The notes: generated by a model not told the origin, from the letters alone. Numbered from the stretch's first letter, positions 45,591 to 53,626 are shown. The stretch: DNA of 64,000 nt from VXNE01 sp965217825 (GCA_965217825.1 OZ244571.1:4402001-4466000), one strand, 5' to 3'. Numbers and translations are program-made.

Positions 45591-45974
45591 CTAGACGCGC
45601 CGTCGCTTCGGCGGTCTGCACCCATTGTGGGGTATCGGCGTCACATCAGCGATGCTGTTGATTTTCAAGCCAGCAGCGTTCATCGCGCGCACGGCAGACT
45701 CCCTGCCGGACCCCGGACCCTTTACCAATACGTCGACGCTCTTCATGCCGTGGTTCTCAACCATATCCGTCGCGACCCGTTCGGCGGCAACCTGGGCAGC
45801 GAAAGGCGTCTTCTTTCTCGAACCCCGAAAACCGGAACCGCCCCCCGTGGCCCAGCCGAGAGCGTTGCCCTGTCGATCCGAGATCGTAATGATCGTGTTG
45901 TTGAACGAAGCATGCACATGGGCGATGCCATCGACCACTATACGCTTGCCTCTTCTTCTACTCGGCTCAGCCAT
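45591..45974 (-). CDS. rpsK: ribosomal protein S11
   Basis: 127 residues. IVVDGIAHVHASFNNTIITI, the platform loop GNALGWATGGGSGFRGSRKKTPFAAQ and the terminal NGCRPPKRRRV are characteristic. Occupies the canonical place between rpsM and rpsD; the 107-bp gap to rpsM is somewhat wide. Confidence 0.97.
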   Translation of the reverse strand: MAEPSRRRGKRIVVDGIAHVHASFNNTIITISDRQGNALGWATGGGSGFRGSRKKTPFAAQVAAERVATDMVENHGMKSVDVLVKGPGSGRESAVRAMNAAGLKINSIADVTPIPHNGCRPPKRRRV

Positions 45975-46081
45975 GCCCGTTCCACTCTTCCATACAACAA
46001 AGCGCCCGCCAATCCTTGATACATAGCCAATTCGACGTCACGGGCGCACGGACCCCCGATTGGCCTTTCATTGAACTTCTA

Positions 46082-46444
46082 CTACTTCTTCTTCACCTGC
46101 CGACGCGTGGGGCCCTTGCGCGTTCGCGCATTGGTCTGCGTGCGTTGGCCGCGCACCGGCAGGCCTCGACGATGGCGAATACCTCTATATGTGCCAAGGT
46201 CCATGAGCCGCTTGACGTTCATTGATACTTCGCGGCGCAAGTCGCCTTCGATCACGCGCTTTGTCATTTCGCTTCGGACGGCGTCGAGATCCTGCTCCGT
46301 CAGGTCCCGGATCTTGATCCGAGGATCGATCCCGGCCTCCGCGCAGACCCGCAGTGCGGTGGGTCGCCCAATGCCAAAAATGTACGTGAGCGAGACGCCC
46401 GCGTGCTTGTCGTCCGGAATGTTGACTCCCGCTATACGTGCCAT
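46082..46444 (-). CDS. rpsM: ribosomal protein S13
   Basis: 120 residues: MARIAGVNIPDDKHAGVSLT, IFGIGRPTALRVCAEAGID, and the basic tail GLPVRGQRTQTNARTRKGP. Binds the 30S head and contacts the P-site tRNA. First gene of the alpha operon, 6 bp after rpmJ. Confidence 0.97.
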   Translation of the reverse strand: MARIAGVNIPDDKHAGVSLTYIFGIGRPTALRVCAEAGIDPRIKIRDLTEQDLDAVRSEMTKRVIEGDLRREVSMNVKRLMDLGTYRGIRHRRGLPVRGQRTQTNARTRKGPTRRQVKKK

Positions 46445-46450
46445 AATTTT

Positions 46451-46567
46451 CTAACCCTGTCTTTGTTTATGCCTTGGCTCCGCGGTGCAGATTACGCGCA
46501 CCACACCGTTGCGCTTGACGATCTTGCAGTTGCGACACATCTTTTTAACTGACGCTCTAACTTTCAC
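46451..46567 (-). CDS. rpmJ: ribosomal protein L36
   Basis: A 38-residue protein, GTG start, with the zinc-ribbon ligands C-x2-C and later Cys/His: MKVRASVKKMCRNCKIVKRN then VVRVICTAEPRHKQRQG. It is between secY and rpsM as in other gammaproteobacteria. A partial copy of its first codons lies 82 bp upstream. Confidence 0.95.
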   Translation of the reverse strand: MKVRASVKKMCRNCKIVKRNGVVRVICTAEPRHKQRQG

Positions 46568-46649
46568 AGGACTCTCCTTCCCGACGGCGTCGGCGACAGC
46601 CCTTTTCCGAACTCAACTCCGTCTCTTTCACCGAGGCCCTAACCTTCAT
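46557..46649 (-). pseudogene. ghost of rpmJ start: 30-codon ORF beginning MKVRASVK
   Basis: An ATG with GGGAGGAATG upstream opens a 30-codon frame whose first eight residues, MKVRASVK, equal the start of L36; afterwards it loses all L36 character (no zinc cysteines) and ends 11 bp inside the real rpmJ. It looks like a partial tandem duplication of the rpmJ initiation region, or a leader peptide that couples translation to rpmJ. Confidence 0.55.
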
Positions 46650-46698
46650 GGGACATTCCTCCCGAGCGCCGCCGACGACGGCCTGCTCCCGTCATTGC

Positions 46699-48039
46699 TC
46701 AACGCCGTCGTCCATAGTTTTGCAGATTCGACCGTTCCATCAGTTTAGCGTATTGACTCGATCTCAAGTGCTCGGTCACCTGCGCCATGAAGTCCATCGC
46801 TACGACCACCACGATCAGCAGCGCGGTGCCGCCGAGTTGGAACGTCACGTTGAAGAAAACGATCATGAATTCGGGCAGGAGACAGACCAGGGTTACGTAC
46901 GACGCCCCGAACAGGGTCAGCCGTGTAATCACGTCGTCGATGTAGTGGGCAGTCTGCGCCCCAGGCCGAATACCTGGCAGATAGGCGCCCTGGCGCTTGA
47001 GATTGTCGGCAAGATCCTTCGGATCGAAGACGATGGCCGTGTAGAAAAAACTGAAAAACACTATCCCCGCAGCGAACATCATGATGTAGGCCGGCTGTCC
47101 CGGCGACAGCACGAGGGCGACTTCCTGCAGCCAGGACATTCCCGGTGTCTGCCCGAACCATGTCGCCATCGAGGCCGGCGCGAGCAGCAGGCTGGACGCG
47201 AAAATTGCCGGGATAACGCCCGCCATGTTGATCTTCAGCGGCAGGTAGCTGGCTTGCGCCTGGTACATGCGCCGGCCTTGTTGTCGCTTCGCGTAGTTCA
47301 CGGGTATTCGGCGTTGTCCTCGTTCTATGAACACTACGAAACCGACGATCACGACGGCAAAGACCCCTACGGCGAGCAGGGCGATGATGTTCACTTCGCC
47401 CTGCCGAGCCGCTTCGAACGCTTGGCCGATTTCCGCCGGGAAGCCCGATACGATACCGGAGAAAATCAACAGCGAAATGCCGTTGCCGACGCCTCGTTCC
47501 GTGATTTGCTCCCCCAACCACATCAGGAACAGCGCGCCCGACACCAGGGTGATGAGTGCCGTAAGGTAAAAGGCGATGCCAGGGTTGAACGCCAGTCCCT
47601 GGGCAACGAGGGTTCCCGTCAATGCGACGCCCTGGATGATCGACACTATGAGTGTGCCGTAACGCGTGTATTGCGTGATTTTTCTGCGGCCGGATTCGCC
47701 TTCCTTTCGTAACTGCCGCAGCGTCGGATACATCATCGTCAAGAGGTTCATGACGATACTCGAAGTAATGTAGGGCATGACGCCGAGCGCCAGGATGCTC
47801 ATGCGCTCCAACGCGCCGCCGCCGAACATGTTGACAAGATCCAGAATGCCGCCCTGATTCTGTTCGAACAGATTGCGCAACGCATCCGGATTGATCCCCG
47901 GCACGGGTATGTGCGTACCGATTCGATAGACGAGCAATGCCAACAGCACGAACAGCAGTCGTGACCGGAGTTCGGAAAGCCCCGCTTGGGCCCCCGCAAA
48001 ACTTGGTTGTGTCGCCGTTCTGTGTGTCGTCGTTACCAT
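46699..48039 (-). CDS. secY: protein translocase channel subunit SecY
   Basis: 446 residues with ten TM helices. LVYRIGTHIPVPGINPDAL, GGGALERMSILALGVMPYITSSI, the cytoplasmic loop VFIERGQRRIPVNYAKRQ and the late motif NMAGVIPAIFASSLLL are signature SecY segments. Central pore of the inner-membrane Sec translocon, cotranscribed with the spc ribosomal genes. Confidence 0.97.
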   Translation of the reverse strand: MVTTTHRTATQPSFAGAQAGLSELRSRLLFVLLALLVYRIGTHIPVPGINPDALRNLFEQNQGGILDLVNMFGGGALERMSILALGVMPYITSSIVMNLLTMMYPTLRQLRKEGESGRRKITQYTRYGTLIVSIIQGVALTGTLVAQGLAFNPGIAFYLTALITLVSGALFLMWLGEQITERGVGNGISLLIFSGIVSGFPAEIGQAFEAARQGEVNIIALLAVGVFAVVIVGFVVFIERGQRRIPVNYAKRQQGRRMYQAQASYLPLKINMAGVIPAIFASSLLLAPASMATWFGQTPGMSWLQEVALVLSPGQPAYIMMFAAGIVFFSFFYTAIVFDPKDLADNLKRQGAYLPGIRPGAQTAHYIDDVITRLTLFGASYVTLVCLLPEFMIVFFNVTFQLGGTALLIVVVVAMDFMAQVTEHLRSSQYAKLMERSNLQNYGRRR

Positions 48040-48051
48040 CAGGTTCCCGCC

Positions 48052-48561
48052 CTAGCCAGCACGGTCTTTCGCGTCGATCCTGCCGCCCGCAGCCTCAATC
48101 GCAGCACGCGCACCTCGCGTTACGCCGAGACCCTTCACCGTTATCGGACGCGCAATGTTCCCGGACAGCATGATGCGCGCGCGCCTGACGTTGCGAGAGA
48201 GAACATTCGCCGCCTTGAGAACTCCCAAGTCAACGACATCGCCTTCCGCGCCCACGACACGGGCCTCCCCGCCCTCGACACCGCCCTCCCGGCCCACCCG
48301 GTCGAGCGCCTTTTCGATGTCGCCCAGGCGTACTTCCGCGGTCGTCATGCCTACGCGGGAACGGAAGCCGAACTTCGGTATGCGCATCTGCAGTGGCAAT
48401 TGGCCACCCTCGAACCAGGGGCGCTTCGAGGAACCGGATCTGGACTTTTGCCCCTTTTGTCCGCGTCCGCAGGTCTTGCCATTGCCAGAGCCGCTACCGC
48501 GACCAACGCGCTTCGCGCTTCGCTTCGATCCCGCCGCCGGCTTCAACGAATTGAGTTCCAT
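48052..48561 (-). CDS. rplO: ribosomal protein L15
   Basis: 169 residues from MELNSLKPAAGSKRSAKRVG; upstream in-frame codons overlap rpmD and are discarded. GSGSGNGKTCGRGQKGQKSR and FEGGQLPLQMRIPKFGF are typical. It is about 25 residues longer than E. coli L15; the extra length is in the middle (DRVGREGGVEGGEARVV). Confidence 0.95.
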   Translation of the reverse strand: MELNSLKPAAGSKRSAKRVGRGSGSGNGKTCGRGQKGQKSRSGSSKRPWFEGGQLPLQMRIPKFGFRSRVGMTTAEVRLGDIEKALDRVGREGGVEGGEARVVGAEGDVVDLGVLKAANVLSRNVRRARIMLSGNIARPITVKGLGVTRGARAAIEAAGGRIDAKDRAG

Positions 48562-48563
48562 TG

Positions 48564-48779
48564 TCACGGCATTACCTCGACCATGTAACTGACTTTGGCG
48601 ATCATGCCCCGCACGGACGGCGTGTCCTCGACATCCACGGTCTGGCCGATACGCCGCAGGCCGAGGCCGCGCACACAAGCCTTGTGTCTCCTCAGACGCC
48701 CGTGAAAGCTCTTCACGAGCCTGACCCGCAGCATTCGCTTGGGCTTCCCATCTGGGGATGTTTCCTCCGTCATCTTCAA
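48564..48779 (-). CDS. rpmD: ribosomal protein L30
   Basis: 71 residues: a ~14-residue N-terminal extension, then MLRVRLVKSFHGRLRRHKACVRGLGLRRIGQTVDVEDTP. It overlaps the rpsE stop by 4 bp (ATGA type) and is followed 2 bp later by rplO. Confidence 0.94.
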   Translation of the reverse strand: MKMTEETSPDGKPKRMLRVRLVKSFHGRLRRHKACVRGLGLRRIGQTVDVEDTPSVRGMIAKVSYMVEVMP

Positions 48780-49279
48780 GCCACGAGCTCTTCGACGGTC
48801 TTGCCGCGCTTCTCCGCGACCATCTCCGGCGAGCGCATGTTCAACAGCGTCTCAAACGTTGCCCGAACCACGTTCACCGGGTTGGTGGATCCGTAGCATT
48901 TCGCCAACACGTTCTGCACACCCGCCGCTTCCAGCACCGCCCGCATGGCACCGCCAGCAATGATGCCAGTCCCCTCCGAGGCCGGTTGCATGTACACGAT
49001 TGACGCACCGTGCCGTTCCTGCACCGCGTACCAGATCGTCGTGCCGTTGAGTTCGACATCGACCATCTCCCGTCTTGCCGCTTCCATCGACTTCTGTATG
49101 GCAACTGGCACCTCGCGCGCCTTGCCATGTCCGAAACCGACACGACCGTTGCCATCTCCAACGACGGTCAACGCGGTAAAGCCGAAGATGCGACCACCCT
49201 TGACCACTTTGGAAACCTTGTTGACGTTGACCAGCTTCTCAAGCAGGCCCTCTTCCTTTATTTCTTCTGCATATGCCAT
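48776..49279 (-). CDS. rpsE: ribosomal protein S5
   Basis: 167 residues. The dsRBD-like N-terminal half (EKLVNVNKVSKVVKGGRIFGFTALTVVGDG) and GHGKAREVPVAIQKSMEAAR, GTGIIAGGAMRAVLEAAGVQNVLAK are diagnostic. Contributes to decoding accuracy and assembly at the 30S shoulder. Confidence 0.97.
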   Translation of the reverse strand: MAYAEEIKEEGLLEKLVNVNKVSKVVKGGRIFGFTALTVVGDGNGRVGFGHGKAREVPVAIQKSMEAARREMVDVELNGTTIWYAVQERHGASIVYMQPASEGTGIIAGGAMRAVLEAAGVQNVLAKCYGSTNPVNVVRATFETLLNMRSPEMVAEKRGKTVEELVA

Positions 49280-49282
49280 GTA

Positions 49283-49633
49283 TCAGAACTCCAATCCGCC
49301 TTCCCGCGCAGCTTCCGCAAGCCCTTTGACGCGCCCGTGGTACTTGTACCCTGAACGGTCGAACGCCACTTTCGTGCAGCCCGCAGCCTTGCCCCTTTCC
49401 GCGATCAGGGCTCCGACTTTGCGCGCGGCATCCACATTGCCCGTAGCCCCGCCCCGTATCGAATCATCCAACGTCGACGCCTGCGCAAGTACGCGCCCCC
49501 CGTCCGGCGCTATCAACTGCGCATAGATATGGCGCGGCGACCGATAAACCGCCAGCCGCATCGCGCCGAGTTCGCGGATTTTCATGCGCGCGCGCTTCGC
49601 GCGGCGCAGACGGACAGTCTTCTTGTCGATCAC
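49283..49633 (-). CDS. rplR: ribosomal protein L18
   Basis: 116 residues; MIDKKTVRLRRAKRARMKIREL, RLAVYRSPRHIYAQLI and the terminal DRSGYKYHGRVKGLAEAAREGGLEF are typical. Binds 5S rRNA. The usual tight junction with rplF is replaced here by ~175 bp of tandem repeat. Confidence 0.96.
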   Translation of the reverse strand: MIDKKTVRLRRAKRARMKIRELGAMRLAVYRSPRHIYAQLIAPDGGRVLAQASTLDDSIRGGATGNVDAARKVGALIAERGKAAGCTKVAFDRSGYKYHGRVKGLAEAAREGGLEF

Positions 49634-49646
49634 AGCTTAAGCTTCT

Positions 49647-49812
49647 CTCGCTACGTTTGCTTGGCTTCCTTGCGGCGCAGCTCTTCTTGCATTGTGCCCG
49701 CAGACGTTTCTCTCAAGATCATTGTCTCGCTACTTCTTCCTGGCTTCCTTGCGGCGCAGCTCTTCTTGCATTGTGTCCGCAGACATTTCTCTCAAAACCA
49801 CAGTCTCGCTAC
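49647..49812 (-). repeat. 79-bp tandem duplication carrying extra copies of the rplF tail
   Basis: The landmark CTCGCTAC recurs at 49647, 49726 and 49805, exactly 79 bp apart. Two full units fill the rplF-rplR gap, and the third occurrence is the true end of rplF. On the coding strand each extra unit encodes a copy of the rplF end: RRKEAKKK-stop in the gene, RRKEARKK-stop and RRKEAKQT-stop in the units, each preceded by MQEEL. Confidence 0.85.
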
Positions 49813-50348
49813 TTCTTCTTTGCTTCCTTGCGACGGACCCTCTCGTTCATGTACCTGACGCCTTTGCCCTTGTAGGGTTCTGGCGGCCGAAACGCGCGTA
49901 TGTCGGCCGCTACCTGACCCACAAGTTGTTTGTCCGCGCCGCTGACTACAACCTCCGTGACGCTCGGCGTCTGCACGTCGACGCCCTCGGGCACCGCGTA
50001 ATGAATCGGGTGCGAAAAACCAAGTTGCATGTTCAGAGTCCTGTCTTGCGCCTGGGCCCGATAGCCGACGCCTACGAGTTGCAACCGGCGTTCAAAGCCC
50101 TGGCTGACACCCAACACCATGTTGTTCACCAGCGAGCGCACCGTGCCCGCCATTGCCCGCGCCCGATAGCTTGGGTCCGCGGGTTCGAAATACAGCGTCC
50201 GGTCGTCAACTGCGACTCCGACATCCCCAGTCAACCTCAGCTGCAGTTTTCCCTTCGCGCCGCTCACCGACAGGCCCAAAGCGCTAGGCGCGAGCGTCAC
50301 TTCGACGCCGTCGGGAAGTTCAACTGGAGTGTTTGCAACTCTGGACAT
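49809..50348 (-). CDS. rplF: ribosomal protein L6
   Basis: 179 residues. SRVANTPVELPDGVEVTLAP, RALVNNMVLGVSQGFERRLQL-type core, and the C-terminal signature PEPYKGKGVRYMNERVRRKE are clear. Binds 23S domain VI near the factor site. Its last codons are triplicated downstream. Confidence 0.96.
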   Translation of the reverse strand: MSRVANTPVELPDGVEVTLAPSALGLSVSGAKGKLQLRLTGDVGVAVDDRTLYFEPADPSYRARAMAGTVRSLVNNMVLGVSQGFERRLQLVGVGYRAQAQDRTLNMQLGFSHPIHYAVPEGVDVQTPSVTEVVVSGADKQLVGQVAADIRAFRPPEPYKGKGVRYMNERVRRKEAKKK

Positions 50349-50363
50349 GACTGCTACTTCGAC

Positions 50364-50756
50364 TCAGAACACCGTGCACAAGATTTCACCGCCGATGCCA
50401 GCCTTCCTGGCCGCACGGTCCGTCATCAACCCGCGCGCGGTGCTGACGACAGCTACGGCCAACCCGCCGCGCTCTTCGCGGATATCCTTGCATTGTTTGT
50501 ATACCCGCAGGCCCGGCCGGCTGACCCGCCTGATTTTCTCGATCACCGGCGCCCCGTTGTGATACCTCAAATCAATGGTGAGTTCCGGTTTCGGTCCTTC
50601 GCTTGCCCGGAACCCGCCGATATACCCTTCGTCCCGCAACACCCCGCAAATGGCAACTTTCAACTTCGAACTGGGCATCGTGACGGTGGCACGTTCCTTC
50701 GCCTGCGCGTTGCGTATGCGTGTCAGGAAATCCGCGATGGGGTCTTGCATGCTCAT
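50364..50756 (-). CDS. rpsH: ribosomal protein S8
   Basis: 130 residues: MSMQDPIADFLTRIRNAQAK, MPSSKLKVAICGVLRDEGYI and the ending GLMTDRAARKAGIGGEILCTVF. Binds 16S helix 21 and is the translational repressor of the spc operon in E. coli, acting at rplE; whether a repressor site exists here was not determined. Confidence 0.97.
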   Translation of the reverse strand: MSMQDPIADFLTRIRNAQAKERATVTMPSSKLKVAICGVLRDEGYIGGFRASEGPKPELTIDLRYHNGAPVIEKIRRVSRPGLRVYKQCKDIREERGGLAVAVVSTARGLMTDRAARKAGIGGEILCTVF

Positions 50757-50763
50757 GGTTGCC

Positions 50764-51069
50764 TCACCAACTGCCTTTCATCAGGCCCGGGACATCACCA
50801 CGCATCGCGGCCTCCCGCAGCTTGTTCCTGCCCAACCCGAACTTCCGATACACGCCCCGAGGCCGTCCCGTCTGGCCGCAACGCCGCCGCAAGCGCACCG
50901 GACTGGCGTTGCGCGGAAGTGCCTGCAGCTTCAGTTGCGCCTCCCAGCGCTCTTCATCTGTCGCGCTGCGGTCCGCAATGATCGCTTTCAACACCCGGCG
51001 TTTTTCCGCGTACTTGGCAACGATCTTTTCACGCTTTTTTTCGCGCTCTGTGATGGAAACTCTTGCCAT
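50764..51069 (-). CDS. rpsN: ribosomal protein S14 (zinc-free, 101-residue form)
   Basis: 101 residues: MARVSITEREKKREKIVAKY, RNASPVRLRRRCGQTGRPRGVYRKFGLGRN, LREAAMRGDVPGLMKGSW. The long form without a CxxC...CxxC zinc ribbon is typical of proteobacteria. Confidence 0.97.
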   Translation of the reverse strand: MARVSITEREKKREKIVAKYAEKRRVLKAIIADRSATDEERWEAQLKLQALPRNASPVRLRRRCGQTGRPRGVYRKFGLGRNKLREAAMRGDVPGLMKGSW

Positions 51070-51071
51070 GG

Positions 51072-51611
51072 TTAGTTCCTGAACGGGAAGTTGAATGCCT
51101 GCAACAGAGCAAAACCCTCGGCATCGGTTCTGGCCGAGGTCGTGATGGCGATATCGAGTCCCCTGACGGCGTCGATCTTGTCGTAGTCGATTTCGGGGAA
51201 CACGATCTGCTCGGAAAAACCGAGCGAATAGTTGCCCCGACCATCGAAAGCGCGGGGATTCAGACCCCGAAAATCCCGCATTCGCGGTATCGCGATTCCA
51301 ATCAGGCGTTCGATGAATTCGTACATGCGCTCCCGCCGTAGCGTCACCTTGCATCCAACCGGCCAACCCGCCCGAATCTTGAACGCCGCTTCGGACTTCC
51401 TTGCATTGGTAACAACGGCCTTTTGCCCGGCGATCAACGTCAGGTCCGAAACAGCACTGTCCATGATCTTGCGGTCGCCCACCGCCTCGCCGACACCCAT
51501 ATTGAGCGTGACCTTTTCCAGACGAGGCACCTGCATCGGATTGGCGTAGTTCAACTCCTTCTGCAATCGAGGATGCAGCTCCTCTCGATACCTGGTATGC
51601 AAATCCGTCAT
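51072..51611 (-). CDS. rplE: ribosomal protein L5
   Basis: 179 residues: MTDLHTRYREELHPRLQKEL, VPRLEKVTLNMGVGEAVGD, FDGRGNYSLGFSEQIVFPEIDYDKID. Binds 5S rRNA and the P-site tRNA elbow. Two bp separate it from rpsN. Confidence 0.97.
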   Translation of the reverse strand: MTDLHTRYREELHPRLQKELNYANPMQVPRLEKVTLNMGVGEAVGDRKIMDSAVSDLTLIAGQKAVVTNARKSEAAFKIRAGWPVGCKVTLRRERMYEFIERLIGIAIPRMRDFRGLNPRAFDGRGNYSLGFSEQIVFPEIDYDKIDAVRGLDIAITTSARTDAEGFALLQAFNFPFRN

Positions 51612-51637
51612 CTATCGTTCACCCGTACCAGTCCTTT

Positions 51638-51952
51638 TCATTCGTCGATCAAGGCGCCGCTGGACTTGAAAAATCGCACGCGCTTCCCGTCCTCCACGCG
51701 AATTCCCACACGATCCGCCCTGCTTGCTTCCTGATTGTAGATGGCCACGTTCGATGCCTGGATAGGCGCTTCACGACTGAAGATGCCACCCTGTTCATTT
51801 GTTTGCGGGTTGGCGCGCTGATGCTTCCTGACCATGTTCAATCCGGAAACCAGCAGCCTTCCGTCAGGCATGACCTGCACCACTTCGCCGACTCTTCCCT
51901 TGTCGCGCCCGGCGATCACGATCACTTCGTCTTCTTTTCTTATCTTGCGCAT
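51638..51952 (-). CDS. rplX: ribosomal protein L24
   Basis: 104 residues from MRKIRKEDEVIVIAGRDKGR, preceded by GGAAGCGTC as SD. KOW motif VIVIAGRDKGRVGEVVQV. The frame is open upstream for 47 further codons through the dispersed repeat; the internal start is preferred because L24 normally begins here. Assembly initiator protein of the 50S subunit. Confidence 0.95.
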   Translation of the reverse strand: MRKIRKEDEVIVIAGRDKGRVGEVVQVMPDGRLLVSGLNMVRKHQRANPQTNEQGGIFSREAPIQASNVAIYNQEASRADRVGIRVEDGKRVRFFKSSGALIDE

Positions 51953-51959
51953 GACGCTT

Positions 51960-52073
51960 CCATGGAACAAACGTTTCCGGGGAGCGCCAGCGACCGGGAA
52001 TGGTTGTTCCATGGTCGACGAGCGGGGCCGGGCCACAGGCGAAGCCGAAGGCGCCGGCTGTGGGGCACTCTCA
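51960..52073 (-). repeat. dispersed ~110-bp repeat, copy 2 (inside the spc operon)
   Basis: On the minus strand the sequence begins GTGCCCCACAGCCGGCGCCT, continues through ACCATGGAACAACC and GGTCGCTGGCGCTCCC, and ends TTTGTTCCATGG just before the rplX SD. It lies in a 214-bp rplN-rplX gap, where other bacteria usually have about 10-20 bp, and is oriented with the genes. Confidence 0.8.
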
Positions 52074-52166
52074 TGGAACAAAGGTGCCACCACCGCGTCG
52101 GACTCGGCAACCGTCGGAGTTCCCTAGGCGTCACGGGCGCGCGGCAATTGAGCAGGCTAAAGGCTT

Positions 52167-52535
52167 TCAAAGGACTTCCGGTGCGAGCGAGACGATGCGC
52201 ATGAAGTTCTCGCTGCGCAGTTCTCTCGTTACTGGTCCGAAGATGCGTGTTCCGACCGGTTGCAACTGCGGCGTGAGCAGGACCGCGGCATTCTGGTCGA
52301 ATCGGATCACCGAGCCGTCCGAGCGCCGCACGCCCTTTTTTGTACGCACGACCACGGCGTCCATGACCTGGCCCTTGCGCACGCGACCGCGGGGAATCGC
52401 CTCCTTCACCGCGACCTTTATGATGTCGCCAATTCCGGCGTAGCGTCGCCGCGAGCCGCCAAGCACCTTGATGCATTGCACCCGGCGTGCGCCGCTATTG
52501 TCCGCGATGTCGAGCATGGTTTCCGTCTGGATCAC
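52167..52535 (-). CDS. rplN: ribosomal protein L14
   Basis: 122 residues: MIQTETMLDIADNSGARRVQ, IKVAVKEAIPRGRVRKGQVMDAVVVRTKKGVRR, RIFGPVTRELRSENFMRIVSLAPEVL. Contacts L19 and the intersubunit bridge B8. Confidence 0.97.
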   Translation of the reverse strand: MIQTETMLDIADNSGARRVQCIKVLGGSRRRYAGIGDIIKVAVKEAIPRGRVRKGQVMDAVVVRTKKGVRRSDGSVIRFDQNAAVLLTPQLQPVGTRIFGPVTRELRSENFMRIVSLAPEVL

Positions 52536-53005
52536 GTGGCCGCCTCAATGTTCCCCGTGCCTATGCTTTGCAGCCGCCAGGACTTTCGCTTCGATATGGG
52601 CCGCGACTCGACAATGATGACGAAATCCCCGACCTTGCATTCATTGCGCTCGTCGTGCGCGTGGATTTTGGACTTGCGCCGAATGATCTTGCCGTAGATC
52701 GGATGCTTTACGCTGCGCTCAATCATCACAGTGATCGTCTTGTCCATGCGATCGGAGACAACGGTACCGGCAAGTGTTCGCGGATTCGTCCGTTTGGGCG
52801 ATCGGGATGGCGCCGGGGTCACAGCCTCGGGTATCGGCTCATCTACAGCGGCAGCGGCGGGCCCGTTTGCTTCCGCGTTCTCCGCCGTGGCAGTTACCTG
52901 GGCGTCATCGGTTGCAGTGACCTCTGCACTTTCCACTTCTTCCACTTCGCGCGGCGTTTCGGACGTTGCAAGAGTTTCGGGCGCTGTTTCGGGTGCCTTA
53001 GCCAT
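52532..53005 (-). CDS. rpsQ: ribosomal protein S17 with long acidic N-terminal extension
   Basis: 157 residues, about twice the usual length. The C-terminal ~84 residues are normal S17 (LAGTVVSDRMDKTITVMIER, HPIYGKIIRRKSKIHAHDE, VGDFVIIVESRPISKRKSWRL). The first ~70 are Glu/Ala/Thr-rich and without basic residues (ESAEVTATDDAQVTATAENA). The ATG at 53005 overlaps the end of rpmC by 8 bp, which supports a real start; no internal Met precedes the core. Confidence 0.93.
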   Translation of the reverse strand: MAKAPETAPETLATSETPREVEEVESAEVTATDDAQVTATAENAEANGPAAAAVDEPIPEAVTPAPSRSPKRTNPRTLAGTVVSDRMDKTITVMIERSVKHPIYGKIIRRKSKIHAHDERNECKVGDFVIIVESRPISKRKSWRLQSIGTGNIEAAT

Positions 53006-53189
53006 CGGCTTTCTCCCGCAATACCGTTTCCAACCGCGCGATATCGCGGCGCGCTTCCCTCAGCAGGTGCGTTTGCGGCAACTGCGAACTGCCGCGCAGC
53101 ATGCGCAGATTGAATTGCTCGCGCCGCAACCGCAGACGCTCCGCGCGCAGTTCTTCCGTAGTCATGTCTCTCAACTCGCTCGCTTTCAT
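52998..53189 (-). CDS. rpmC: ribosomal protein L29
   Basis: 63 residues: MKASELRDMTTEELRAERLR, REQFNLRMLRGSSQLPQTHLLREARRDIARLETVLREK. Two-helix protein near the exit tunnel; binding site for SRP and trigger factor. Confidence 0.96.
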   Translation of the reverse strand: MKASELRDMTTEELRAERLRLRREQFNLRMLRGSSQLPQTHLLREARRDIARLETVLREKADG

Positions 53190-53212
53190 TTCCGCTTTAC
53201 GCTGCCTTCACC

Positions 53213-53626
53213 CTACAAGCTCGACCGTTTGACCATTGCGGTTGCGAACGGCAGCTTCGCCGCCGCCAGTGCAAACGCCCGCTTTGCGATCTCCTCCGAA
53301 ACACCCTCCATCTCGTATAGCACACGCCCCGGCCGAATCTGCGCCACCCAGTACTCCACCGCGCCTTTGCCCTTGCCCTGACGCACTTCCAGCGGCTTCT
53401 TGGTGATCGGTTTATCGGGGAACACGCGGATCCAGACTTTTCCGCCCCGCCGTACATGCCGCGTCATCGCTCGTCGCGCGGACTCGATCTGACGCGCAGT
53501 CATCCTTCCGCGGCCCACGGCTTTCAAGCCAAACTCGCCAAAGCTGACCTTGCTGCCGCGTTGCGCCAAACCGCGGTTGCGACCCTTCTGCTGCTTCCGG
53601 TACTTCGTTCTAGTTGGCTGTAACAT
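53213..53626 (-). CDS. rplP: ribosomal protein L16
   Basis: 137 residues: MLQPTRTKYRKQQKGRNRGL, the loop GRMTARQIESARRAMTRHVRRGGKVWIRVFPDKPIT and KGKGAVEYWVAQIRPGRVLYEM. Positions the aminoacyl-tRNA. The conserved Arg of the KGKG-adjacent region that is often hydroxylated in proteobacteria is present. Confidence 0.97.
   Translation of the reverse strand: MLQPTRTKYRKQQKGRNRGLAQRGSKVSFGEFGLKAVGRGRMTARQIESARRAMTRHVRRGGKVWIRVFPDKPITKKPLEVRQGKGKGAVEYWVAQIRPGRVLYEMEGVSEEIAKRAFALAAAKLPFATAMVKRSSL

Noticed and set aside
46557..46649. A second functional L36 gene
   Set aside because: After MKVRASVK the zinc-binding Cys/His residues are missing and the ORF ends after 30 codons.
51953..52093. 47-residue N-terminal extension of L24
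   Set aside because: A good SD precedes the canonical internal ATG; kept only as a hypothesis in the repeat finding.
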